From the NCBI RefSeq assembly GCF_019059575.1, contig NW_024882969.1:1-64000 (forward strand): a stretch of 64,000 nt of DNA, in the 5' to 3' direction. Below are positions 31,005-50,513 of the stretch, piece after piece; within the stretch, counting starts at the first letter, position 1, and each line of letters opens with the position of its first letter. The DNA comes from Amphibalanus amphitrite. Taxonomy: Eukaryota > Arthropoda > Thecostraca > Balanomorpha > Balanidae. The position numbers and the translations under genes were made by a program. The notes beneath the pieces are model-generated. The model saw nothing but the letters and a program-made list of their open reading frames with translations. It did not search any database and was not told where the DNA came from.

Positions 31005-33865
31005 CTCCCAGCCTGCAGACTGCCTCAGTGATCCGGATTGCTCAAGTCAATGTTAATGGTTTGCCATCCAAGATGAATCAGCTTAACAACTTTGCCAAAC
31101 TCCATGACCTTGATATTGTATGTATAACTGAGTCACATCTTCTTAACCACACAAAGGATTCATTTGTACAGATGCCTGGATATTCACTTATTCGGAATGA
31201 TGTTGCTGGTACTGTCTACAAGCATGGTGTTTGTGTATATGTGAGAGAAAATGTTGTTACAAATGGTGTCACAACTCCTGTCCCAAATGTGCTAACTTTC
31301 TGCTTGACTATCTACAACACTTATGTAGTAGTTGTTTACAGACCGCCTTCAAACTTGGAAGCTGAGAATACCATGCTGATGTCTTTCCTTTCAGACTTCT
31401 GCACTGACAGAGAGGTGATTGTTTTGGGAGATTTCAATCTGCCAAACATTGACTGGGATGCTCCAAATGGGTTTCAGAACTGTTCAATGCTCGAGAGAGA
31501 TTTCTGCAATCTATTCAGCCTTGCCGGTCTTACTCAATGGGTCACCCAACCAACCTACCCCAGATCAGGAAACATCCTTGATTTGGTACTGACTTCTGAG
31601 ACAGACCGCCTTGGACTGTTGGAGGTTTGTCCCCCACTCCCAGGTTGCGATCATTGCCCAACTCTTTTTGATTATATATTTGAGATGCAAAGTACAAATG
31701 TGCCCTCAGGTCCCCCACAGATGAGCAGGAGAGCCTGGAGCAGAGGTCGTTATGAACTGATGTGCCAGAGACTAAGGACTATTGACTGGGATTTTGAATT
31801 AGCACATCGTGATTGCAATGATTCCTTCAACCACTTTACTAAGCTTATCTGTGATTTGACAGACGAGTTTGTACCTGAACAGACATCAAACAGAGGTAAA
31901 CCATCCTGGCAAAAGAGACCCCCTACTAGTCTAATGCACCGTCGGCGCAGGGCATGGCAGACCTACAAATTAGTAAGGGAACGTAAAGGGAGAAAAGCTC
32001 ATGAGTCTCGCATGGCCTATCAAGAGTTTGCTTCTGTCAATAAGGAGTTAAAAGGGTTTGCTGTGAGATCCCAGAGTCTGTATGAAGCTAGCCTAATGGA
32101 GAGGTCCGCTGAAAACCCTAAACTCCTGCACTCCTACATCAGATCCAAGAAGGTGGGATGCCCATCTGTTGGCCCCCTGCTTCTCCAATCTGGGGAAGTG
32201 AGTGATGACGCCCAGGCTATGACTGAAGTGTTTGCCACCTCTTTTGCATCGGTGTATTCGACTAACTCACCAACCAACCCTGCCCCTCACCAGGAGTTTG
32301 ACGGGTCACTTCAAAATGTTGACCTGACGACCGAAGACATTTGCTCTGCGCTGATGGCCCTTGACCCACACTCAGCCATGGGCCCTGACAGACTGAATCC
32401 CTTGGTACTTAGGCGTTGTGCTGCAGAACTGGCTCGTCCCTTACTCATGATTTTTTCCAGATCTCTCCAGGAAGGCCAACTGCCTGTCCTATGGAAGCTG
32501 TCCCATGTTATACCGATATTCAAAAAAGGCCGACGATATGATCCACTTAATTACAGGCCCATCAGTTTAACTTCTGTGGTGTGCAAGAGCATGGAACGAA
32601 TTATTTGTGCCAAACTTCGTGACTACTTGGAATCAAATGACTTACTGACACCAAATCAGTTTGGTTTCAGGGCAGGCAGGTCAACTATTGATCAGCTGTT
32701 ACTTGTGTATAACGCCGTTTCGAGAGCAGCTGACATGGGTGGAGTCACAGATGTAATATTCTTCGATTTCAGCAAGGCGTTTGATGTGGTCTGTCACGAT
32801 TTGATGATTGCTAAGCTGAGGTCTCTGGGTATCCATGGCCGTTTGCTTGATTGGCTTTCCTCATTCCTATATGGCAGGGAGATGCAGGTTTGTGTTAAGG
32901 ACTGTAGGAGCCGGCCAAGGAATGTCCTTAGTGGTGTCCCACAGGGTAGTGTCCTTGGACCACTTCTGTTCCTAGTATATGTGAACAGCATAGCCTCACA
33001 GTTAACAAGCAGTTATAAAATTTTCGCCGATGATCTTAAAATGTATGCCTGTGTGTCTCATGCTCCCGCTCTATCAACACTGTCTCATTATCAACATGTG
33101 CAGAAAGACATCGACCTCTTACACACCACAGCAGCATCATGGGGTCTTAGAATGAACTCCGATAAATGTGTCGTGCTAAGATTTGCCAACTCTAGATCAA
33201 AGCTAGTCTCTCCAGAGTACTTCCTTGACGGCCAACAGATCCCTTCTGCTGAGAGCCATCTGGACTTGGGCGTTACCGTTGACTGCCAATTAAAGTTTCA
33301 CGAGCACATCAGGGGTGTGGTTCGTAAGGCTAGTGGTTTGGCACAGAATCTGTTAAAGTCGACTGTCTGCCGATCGCGTGAATTCATGTTGTTTCTATTG
33401 CTTACTCATATTCGTCCAATGCTTGAATATTGCTCTTGTGTCTGGTACACTGGCTACATAGAGGATATGCGACTCTTGGAGAGGGTTCAGCGACGTTGGA
33501 CCAAGCGAATCGATGGGCTAGCCTCATTGAGCTACGCTGATCGCTTGCAGGAGCTGAACTTGTATTCGGTTCAGGGTCGATTGACACGCGCTGATCTCAT
33601 TCAGTGTTGGAAAATCTTCAATAGGAAGTCTTGCATTGCTCCTGATGAACTGTTTAGCCTGTGTCCCCAAACTCGCACCAGAGGTCACTGTCACAAGATC
33701 TTTCCCTTGCACTCACGCACAGATGTTAGGAAGCGTTTTTTCACTGTGAGGTGTATGCGTCTTTGGAATGCCCTACCCGCAGAGGCGGTATGTGCCCCAA
33801 ACCTATCTAGGTTCAAGGAGGTCCTGCATGACACTTTGCATGGGAGTTTGTTCGCCTATGTCTAA
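30974..33865 (+). CDS. LINE ORF2: endonuclease and reverse transcriptase
   Basis: The frame is open from 30974, overlapping ORF1 by about 30 nt. The endonuclease domain starts IRIAQVNVNGLPSKMNQL at 31031. The first ATG in frame, inside the domain, would cut off its first catalytic residue. Endonuclease motifs: ITESHL, VVVYRPPS, LGDFNLPNIDW and CDHCP (usually SDH). RT motifs: FFDFSKAFDVVCHD, GVPQGSVLGPLLF and KIFADDLKMY. A C-terminal region follows (RVQRRWTKRI, MRLWNALP). No stops interrupt about 945 residues. Translation probably needs frameshifting from ORF1 or a non-AUG start. Confidence 0.9.
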   Translation, partial: RVYPSGFGKLAPSLQTASVIRIAQVNVNGLPSKMNQLNNFAKLHDLDIVCITESHLLNHTKDSFVQMPGYSLIRNDVAGTVYKHGVCVYVRENVVTNGVTTPVPNVLTFCLTIYNTYVVVVYRPPSNLEAENTMLMSFLSDFCTDREVIVLGDFNLPNIDWDAPNGFQNCSMLERDFCNLFSLAGLTQWVTQPTYPRSGNILDLVLTSETDRLGLLEVCPPLPGCDHCPTLFDYIFEMQSTNVPSGPPQMSRRAWSRGRYELMCQRLRTIDWDFELAHRDCNDSFNHFTKLICDLTDEFVPEQTSNRGKPSWQKRPPTSLMHRRRRAWQTYKLVRERKGRKAHESRMAYQEFASVNKELKGFAVRSQSLYEASLMERSAENPKLLHSYIRSKKVGCPSVGPLLLQSGEVSDDAQAMTEVFATSFASVYSTNSPTNPAPHQEFDGSLQNVDLTTEDICSALMALDPHSAMGPDRLNPLVLRRCAAELARPLLMIFSRSLQEGQLPVLWKLSHVIPIFKKGRRYDPLNYRPISLTSVVCKSMERIICAKLRDYLESNDLLTPNQFGFRAGRSTIDQLLLVYNAVSRAADMGGVTDVIFFDFSKAFDVVCHDLMIAKLRSLGIHGRLLDWLSSFLYGREMQVCVKDCRSRPRNVLSGVPQGSVLGPLLFLVYVNSIASQLTSSYKIFADDLKMYACVSHAPALSTLSHYQHVQKDIDLLHTTAASWGLRMNSDKCVVLRFANSRSKLVSPEYFLDGQQIPSAESHLDLGVTVDCQLKFHEHIRGVVRKASGLAQNLLKSTVCRSREFMLFLLLTHIRPMLEYCSCVWYTGYIEDMRLLERVQRRWTKRIDGLASLSYADRLQELNLYSVQGRLTRADLIQCWKIFNRKSCIAPDELFSLCPQTRTRGHCHKIFPLHSRTDVRKRFFTVRCMRLWNALPAEAVCAPNLSRFKEVLHDTLHGSLFAYV
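30995..31004 (+). promoter_or_regulatory. Candidate -1 ribosomal frameshift site
   Basis: GGGAAAC in the ORF1 zero frame (G GGA AAC) is followed at once by TAG. It is a canonical X XXY YYZ heptamer. A -1 slip continues at CTA GCT CCC into the ORF2 frame without a stop. I could not establish a downstream stem or pseudoknot by eye. Confidence 0.6.
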
Positions 33866-33960
33866 CGTTGCTTGAACAACTGTACAAAACTTTAGCGCGC
33901 TGCATATTCTGCCGGCCTCTCTGCACTGTATTCATTTTCTTTTTCTTTTTTGTCTCTGTG

Positions 33961-34614
33961 AAAAACCACAGTGTGTTTGTACATGCATACACGCCGGACT
34001 CAACGGAAGACGCTAAATTCCAGCTTTCTGCGCTCGCCAACCACAAGTGAAGATCTCCCCCGGCTGGCGCGTCTAGGATTCAGGGTTCCTGTCTGTCCTA
34101 CTCTTTCCTTCCATCTACATTTCTTGACACTGGGAACCCAACCAGGTGAGTCAACCAGGTGAGTCAATCTAAAGAAATGTGTGTCAGCTAGTCAGTGTGT
34201 GTGTTTTGAATGTGACAAAAGTAGGTACTAAGTAGCATGCATGACCCGAGGGCTGTTCACGGGCCCTGTGTGCGGTCGGACCGTACACAGCCTCCAAGCT
34301 CCGCCCACTGCGTCCCTACGTCAGCCTACCGTCACTGCACACAGCGGCCGGTCGGGACTGGCCACAGCGGACCGTCCACCGCATGCAGCCGTGATGTCAG
34401 AACCGCCTACCCATCCCCTACCCCCACACCTGCTGCACACACCTCACACACCGCACGCAGCAGTGTGCAGTGCCCTGAACACCCCTCTGGCCGTGCTCTG
34501 TGGTGTACATTACAATAAGCAGGCTTTTTTAACCTTCAGATGGCAGGGTTCACAAGGACAGAGCCCCTTCTAAGCAGAGCTTGTTGCATGCACCCTGCCC
34601 TTTATCCTCTGATC
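33961..34614. other. No gene recognised
   Basis: CA-rich and CCGCC-rich sequence. Overlapping frames at 34237-34573 are low-complexity His/Pro/Thr/Ser and look spurious. Confidence 0.35.
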
Positions 34615-35714
34615 AGGGGCGTAGCCAGGATTTCCTCAAAGGGACCAAACTTACAGGGGCCCAAGGTAACCCCCTTAAAAATCAAAAGACTCATCAGATT
34701 TCATCCCCTATTTTTTTTCGATGGGGCCCAAATAAATAGGAAAATGTTTATTTAAAAAAAAAAATGTTAGAACTGGGGGGCCAAGCAGTCCATGGGCACC
34801 TGCCAGATAGGCCCACGAATAGTTTCATAAGTCGCTCAGCCGGTTCTGAGGGCGGTCTGAGGCCAGACTGGAAAAATACAAGTTATGCCAAATATGTCTG
34901 GTGTAGTAGCGGGATTGCGCCGAAAATTTCAGCGCACGTCCAGCGTAACTTCGCATGCGCCGAATTCAGGGCATGGCGCGGACTAATTTTTCGGCGCAGG
35001 GTGGTCGCATAATTTTTTGGCGAAAGACGGTCCCCAAATGTATGTGGTATGCTGGTCAATCTAGCAGCAGATTCGCCCCGCGGGCGGCTCTGGAGAGGTT
35101 TCGGGACGTCACGAGACGTCCCCGCCCCGGTCGTCGCGTACTCGAGTCTCGCACTGGCGAGCCGCCCCGAGTGTACTCAGCGCAAGGCCATATAACCACT
35201 CAGCGGTGGAGCGGCCGCCCAGGTGAGGCCTCAATCTTTGGCGTGGAGATAGGTATGGAAGACCTTGTTGAACATCGCCAAGTATCGTTAAGCAATACTG
35301 CGGTGGGTTCCAGACCTGCCCACTGCGGTGTCGAGGGGAATGAGAGCGCGGACGACCTGGCAAAACCGGCGGCCGCCCTGCCCTCAAACGCCCACTCGCT
35401 GATCACGGTGGATCACGGCGGCGACCAGGGGCCCGCAAGCGACGAGTCACCAGAGACCCCGCCCCCTAGGCGACCAGAGGCTCCAGGAAACCAGGGGCCC
35501 TCGGATGACTGCAGGGGCCCATTGGGTCATCAGGGGCACCTCGGGTAACTAGGGCCACAAAAATGAAACTTTGATATCAATTTTCTTCCGAGTAAAAGGC
35601 GTTTTATCCAGTGTTTGAAAATATCCCGGGGCCTGAGGGGGCCCCCATCGCGCCTTCGGCGCTCAAGGGAGACCATTGCCTCTGTGCGCCCCCCCCCCCC
35701 TTGGCTACGCCTCT
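34615..35714. mobile_element. hAT-like element with CAGGGGCGTAGCCA ends (degenerate)
   Basis: CAGGGGCGTAGCCAGG at 34615 is mirrored by TTGGCTACGCCTCTG ending at about 35714. The interior has GGGGCCC-rich repeats (about 35425-35550) and no transposase frame. I saw no clear 8-bp target duplication, so the class is tentative. Confidence 0.55.
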
Positions 35715-35804
35715 GATGGCCTTAGCTTCGACAAAGCATGATGTGAAAAGGTCAACGGGCATGATGTTGTCAAGTAAGCAGGTATAGGGCCTGCTTTTGG
35801 ACCA

Positions 35805-35902
35805 TGCGGTGTTAACTCCGACTTCGGAGTCGGAGTCGGTAGGATTTTGGCGACTCCGACTCCGGGCAGAACTTCGACTCCGACTCCGACTCCGCAGCCC
35901 TG
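35805..35902. repeat. GGAGTC hexamer element
   Basis: A short array of GACTCC/GGAGTC words ends CTCCGCAGCCCTGG, the family end also seen at 36913 and 37056. Confidence 0.65.
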
Positions 35903-36487
35903 GTCTGTGGAGTGTGATGTCATTCACAACAAACGCTATTTATTTACAAAGTAGGTACTTAGTGAGGCTCCCGGGCCCACAGCCACTCGTTCTTCCATTC
36001 GGTCAAAATTTGTATACCTATCTAAGATAAAAAACTGCTGCTGACAGCAGACAGCAACAGACCAAATAGTGTTTTGCCAGCAACCAATTAAATGCGACTT
36101 GCGAGCGTCATCGTCAGTGCATTATGAGTGTTTGAATTTCAACATATTCAGAAGTGTTTCCAAAATTCGTTTTTATTGGTAGCGATTTGCAGGTAACCAA
36201 GGACCACGTAGCAGTTTTGCAATTTAGAAAAGGTGTGTAGGGGTGGTCGGTGGATTCTGTTGTCATTTCTATTGAATTGTAGCCAGCGAGTGGCCATAAA
36301 CGGACAACTATCTAAGTGGAGGTAGGTAGCAAGTGGAGTACCCCGGGGCTCTGTCTTGACTCTTGGGTCTGCTTCTTTTTTGTTTTTCGTTACCAATCTG
36401 CCTGACATGGTTCGATCGTCCATAAAGTTGTTTGTAGACTGGTTAAAGTGGCTGCGGCTGCTTCCACCAACCGCAGACCAACCCTGC

Positions 36488-37122
36488 CAGGGCCCTGTTT
36501 CACTCACCGCCCGACGCTGCGCGCGCTGCAGCGCGCTGGGAGCTGAGGCATACCCCTGACGTCACTCAAATGACGTTGCCTGTGATCCGTTAGCTTATGA
36601 TGAATCGCATTTGGAACAGAGGTCCTAAAGAACCAAGTACTGAGAGAACAGAGGTTTGAGTGCGAATGCTGCTAGCGTGCTGATGGTGCTGGCGCTTGGG
36701 TGCTAGCGTTTTGCGATGACGTCATAGCGTAGCGTCAGAGGGAAGTTTGTTGATATTGCCATGGAAACCAGGGCTGCGGAGTCGGAGTCGGAGTCGGAGT
36801 CGGTCGGAGTCGACAGTTGTGACCGGAGTCGGAGTCGGAGTCGGAGTCGATTTTAGAAACCCCAGCCGGAGTCGGAGTCGGAGTCACCGAAAATCTGTCG
36901 ACTCCGCAGCCCTCCTAGGTCTGCGGAGTCGGAGTCGGGAGTTGGAGTCGGTCGGAGTCGACAATTCTGCCCGGAGTCGGAGTCGGAGCTGGTTTTTGAA
37001 AGCCGGAGTCAGAGTCGGAGTCGGAGTCGCCGAAAATCCATCGACTCCGCAGCCCTGATGGAAACCCAACGCTCCGACGCGCGCAGCGCACTGCAGCGCT
37101 CCGCCGTGAAACAGGGCCCAGG
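36488..37122. mobile_element. Inverted-repeat element hosting two GGAGTC units
   Basis: GGGCCCTGTTTCAC followed by a GC-rich GCTGCGCGCGCTGCAGCGC stretch at the left is mirrored at about 37070-37122. Terminal repeats are roughly 50 bp. No target duplication was found. The interior contains the two hexamer units at 36768-36913 and 36917-37056. No coding capacity. Confidence 0.6.
36768..37056. repeat. Two adjacent GGAGTC hexamer elements with inverted ends
   Basis: Unit 1 (36768-36913) runs from CCAGGGCTGCGGAGTC to GACTCCGCAGCCCT. Unit 2 (36917-37056) runs from AGGTCTGCGGAGTC to GACTCCGCAGCCCTG. Both are GGAGTC arrays around a central GTCGACA word and end in the inverted termini. Confidence 0.8.
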
Positions 37123-37138
37123 AGTCTCGTATTGATCG

Positions 37139-37215
37139 CCGGAGTGGCTCGAACCCATTGCCGGGCTCCCACTGCTGGGGGTCCAACGCTCTACCAACTG
37201 AATTGCGGGATGGAG
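37139..37215 (-). repeat. tRNA-like sequence (pseudogene or SINE head)
   Basis: On the minus strand, ATTCAGTTGGTAGAGCG resembles the A box region and GGGTTCGAGCC the B box at tRNA spacing. The T stem does not pair well, so a functional tRNA is unlikely. Confidence 0.45.
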
Positions 37216-37485
37216 CCGTCATTTGTTGAATAGAAAGAGAGAAATGTTTCCCTGAGCCATTGCGGACAACTACATCGTCATATCACGCCAAGTTTTGCTA
37301 TCTTTTTTCATCCCCAAACAGTTATTAATATCCCAGAAACTTTCTATGCACAATCACATACCTGGCTTCTTACCATTGAGTGCAGTGGTTTGGAAGTTGT
37401 GCTGCAGCCGTGAGCTCCTCAGCTGTACTGGGCCTCGCGCTGGGCCTCGCACTGAACTACTGTAATCATGGGCCGGGCGCCGAGG

Positions 37486-37573
37486 TTTATATACGCAAGG
37501 CGCCCGGGGCGCGCCTCGGCCGACCAATGCGTGACGGGTGAATCAATCGGGGATCACCGTGTTGCAGGGAGTC
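37486..37573 (+). promoter_or_regulatory. Likely NELFB core promoter and 5' UTR
   Basis: TTTATATAC at 37486-37494 is followed by GC-rich sequence and a CCAAT word (37522-37526). It lies 80-90 bases before the NELFB ATG, so transcription would start near 37515-37520. An upstream ATG at 37468 would lie outside such a transcript. Confidence 0.4.
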
Positions 37574-47277
<9,704 letters not shown>

Positions 47278-47928
47278 TCGGCGCCACACAGCGGTGACTA
47301 CCCGTGACCGTGACGGGCCGTGAGTCGTGAGGGCCACCGTCACTCACAGATGGCGGCACCGCTCCGTGCTGTCTCTACACCGGTAAGCGGTGAGTTCCAC
47401 CTCGGACGATTGAGGACACGTCGGACCCAGGCCTGTGCTAATATGGCGGCTGAATACCACCGGATCTCAGTGACCGCGAGTGTTAACTGGTGCGGAATCT
47501 CACCGACTGCAGCTCCGAAACGGTCGCTCGGTCAGGGGGGTTGAGAGGTTCCAGACACGGTCCAGGGCGCGGTAGCCCGGAGAAAACTGTCTGGGTGACC
47601 TGGAAACCGACCGGTGGTGTATAGGACACGCAGCGGAAGCGCTCGGGAACCGAGAGACTGAAGGATGGAAGTCGCCAGTCGCCAGTCAGTGCGAATGCGG
47701 TTCCGTCTTGACCATCGTTGTAGGACACCAAACAGCGAAGCTGGTGTGCAGTGTTTTGTTTTGTATGACTTGATTTTATCATTAGTGTATCGCGTCGGTG
47801 ACGGAATGCTGGTATATTCATGTATATCGATGAAGAAAATACGAATTGAATGTGCTATAATCGATCAATGACGGATGCTTCCTGAGTTTGCCGTTTTGTC
47901 CATCGTCATGCATCGTACCTGTTTTGTA

Positions 47929-47934
47929 AATAAA
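47929..47934 (+). terminator. NELFB polyadenylation signal
   Basis: AATAAA about 650 bases after the NELFB stop, the first strong signal downstream on this strand. Confidence 0.6.
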
Positions 47935-47959
47935 GTAAGTATAAAAGAACTCTGTATCT

Positions 47960-49216
47960 CTTGGTATTTGTTCGCATTTTGTATTCACAAGGTTACGTCG
48001 ACGTAGCACGCAAAGAGAAGTGGGAAAATATAGTCACTTTGCATTACCACCAAATTGTATTGTAGGCATTGTTTTACGTACCAATTATCGCCAGTTTGGT
48101 GTGTGAGTGCACCCCGCTGTTCTGACTGAAATCAAAACGTTTACCTGTTGTGCATATTATATTTATCGTCGTGTTGGGGTTCCGTCGTGGTAATCGTATC
48201 CTCGTTTCACTCGTAAACTCGTATCCTCGTATCCTCGTAGTTATCGTAAACTCCCCTCCCCCGTTGGACGCCACGCTCGACGGCAGACGGTATCAGCGGT
48301 CAATTCGGGCATTTGTCCACCCGTCTTGACCGTTATGATAGCGTATCTCCTCTCAGCTTCTAGGTCGTATCTGACAATCAGATCGCGACCCCTGTTGTGC
48401 CTACTGCGGCCGCTCTAAGCAGACGAGCTGCTCAGTCCAGAGCTGTGTGTGGTCTAGTCCAGGACTGCCCCACCTCTGCGCCGCGAGCTGGTAGGTGGAG
48501 GAGACGCGCCATTCGATCGAGACCTACTCACCTAGCGTCGGTTGGTCGAGGCGATAGCGACCCAGCTGTCGAGCCTGCGATAACGCGACTGATACGCCGC
48601 CAACGCCGGTCGCGAACCGCGTGAGGGACGCTAGCCGCGACCACAGCGTCGGCTGGGCAGTGGTGACCGTCCCTTACGGCACCAAGGGTCATGGATAGAC
48701 TGTGATAGTGCCAGAGTCAGGACTGCAAATCCGTGATAGTGAAGAGTCAAGAAAGTGACTGCGCGGTATCAGGACAGTGAGTCAGTGGAAGCATCTGGTG
48801 GAATGAGATCGAGTTTGTGATTGTGTCCCGACGCGGATTGCATTGTGAGTCATTGCCAGTGCCGGGCAAGAGCGGTAAATCTGACAGTGCCGGTAGAAAC
48901 AGTGATCGTGGGTTCCGAGCTTAGAACAGCGAACAGAAACAGTGAAACCGTGACAAGATTGTTGTCAGACGCCGGGGCTGTGCTTTGTCGGGATCTCAGC
49001 GGAGGCTACTGCCTCAACACGGGTTCCTAGCCCGCATCTCTGCTGTGCCCGTTATCCGCATCGGCGATGACTGTGTGCTTATGTAGGTGATGGCAGCGGC
49101 AGTGTTCCAGTGACTGGGCCACCAGAGGCCGTGTGCTGGTGACAAGTGAGCGCCGCAGCGGCTGTGGCGCTCCGCTGAGCCGCGGCGGGTCGATCACCCG
49201 CCCACCGCCCACCGTC
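47960..49216. other. Intergenic region and likely promoter/5' UTR of the TMEM179-like gene
   Basis: No protein-like frame. It becomes GC- and CpG-rich from about 48300. Short repeats of CGTATCCTCGT lie near 48190-48240. The 5' UTR of the next gene probably lies in 48600-49216, but its start was not defined. Confidence 0.4.
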
Positions 49217-50513
49217 ATGTCTCAAAAGTACCGTGCCGAGTACTGCAGCTCGGACGACCCTGACGAGGTGGACGAGCCGACCAACTGCTGCACACACTCG
49301 GAGCCGTTCCGACCGAGCTGCTGGGACTTCTGCGTGCCGTTCCTCTACGTGGCCTCCATGGCGGCCAGCCTGCTCAGCACCATCCCCATGGGCCGGGTGA
49401 CGTTCATCTGGCAGAACCGCGCCGGCCCGGCCAACCACGCCATCTGCCCGCTGCACGCGGCCGCGCGCGACCGCGAGCACTGGGGCCAGTACGGCTCGGC
49501 GGCCTGTTACGCGGCCACTTTCCTGCCGGTGGCGCCGCTGGCCATCGCGCTCTGCCTGTGCGTCTACCAGCTGGCGGCCGTCGTGTACGCCGAGCGGAGT
49601 CGGCAGCGGCGCTCCCCGGCCGGCGACACCGCCGTCCTGGTCGCCACACTCGTAGCCACCGTCCTATGTCTGGCGGAGGCCGGTGTCCTCACGGATGGCG
49701 TGCGCAACACCTGCCTCGGATTTCAGATGGAGGACTTTGTGTATGAAGCGCGTGTCCGCTTCAGCAGCGTCGACGAGGTGCTCTCGTGTCGACAGGGCTT
49801 CGACATGCGGGTACGTTTGGCTGGCCTCGTGCTGGGGAGCACTGGGATGGCGGTGGGGGGGGGGGGGAGGGGTCTGCTCGGGACGATGAACAGTGTTGTA
49901 TGGGCTCTAGGATGGCTGGGAACCTAGGACTCCCTCTCTTAGGGCACTGAGCGGGAAAGCAATGTTCGAGAGAGGTTCGACATTTACAGGTACGACCAGA
50001 GACCGCCACCTCCCGGAAATACCGTGTAAAAGGGAGATTGTAGTAATCTAGGGGACAGCTGGTGGGGCATGTCATTCCCGAGGAGGTGATGGATCGTGGA
50101 TGGATTCTTTGTACAATTGTGCTCATTCGCTGAGGCTGTTAATAACTGCTTCCTGTGAGGTGAACTCTCATAAGCAAGGCTTCTATGCGAGTCTGGAGTC
50201 AGGATATAGCTTATTATAGCTCTCGCTGAATTGACGTTTCCTCACCTGCCGCCAGGACCGGGACCACATGATCACGGCGATGAACACCTACGGCCAGCTG
50301 ATGGCGGCGCTGGCGGGCAGCTGGCTGAACGCGGCACTGTGGCTAGCGCTGCTCACCGCCGCGCTGCGCCGCGCCTGCCACTGGTGCGGCCAGTGCGGCG
50401 GCGCCACTAGCACCGGCCGCGCGCCCATCAAGGTGGTTCGCAGGAGACGGGGCTCACAGTTTACCGACGAGTTCCCCGAGATCGCCAGACAGCGCCGTGA
50501 GTCGTGGGTGTGA
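49217..50513 (+). CDS. TMEM179-like four-pass membrane protein
   Basis: Two exons, 49217-49810 and 50256-50513, joined in phase, give 283 aa. The ATG follows CACCGTC and begins MSQKYRAEYC. Hydrophobic segments at about 39-56, 93-120, 136-155 and 213-235 (the last in exon 2, SWLNAALWLALLTAAL) predict four membrane passes. Cysteines in the loops (HAICPLHA, RNTCLGF, LSCRQGF), a HWGQYGSAACYAATF segment before TM2 and a TYGQLMAALAGSWL segment before TM4 resemble the TMEM179/TMEM179B layout. The C-terminal tail is basic (KVVRRRRGSQF). Family assignment is by pattern, not alignment. Function is unknown. Confidence 0.75.

Larger units (their letters stand above)
29700..33960 (+). mobile_element. CR1/L2-like non-LTR retrotransposon (LINE), apparently full-length
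   Basis: Two open frames, ORF1 (29994-31004) and ORF2 (to 33865), are both uninterrupted, which suggests a recent insertion. Outer limits are approximate: I could not define the 5' end or see a poly-A or short tandem tail. It lies between SAMHD1 and NELFB in the NELFB direction. Clade assignment is from the endonuclease and RT motifs (FFDFSKAFD, FADD) and is inference. Confidence 0.85.

Noticed and set aside
34955-35548. 197-residue plus-strand frame
   Set aside because: Rich in Gly/Pro/Arg/Asp from GGGGCCC repeats inside a degenerate hAT-like element; no recognisable domain.
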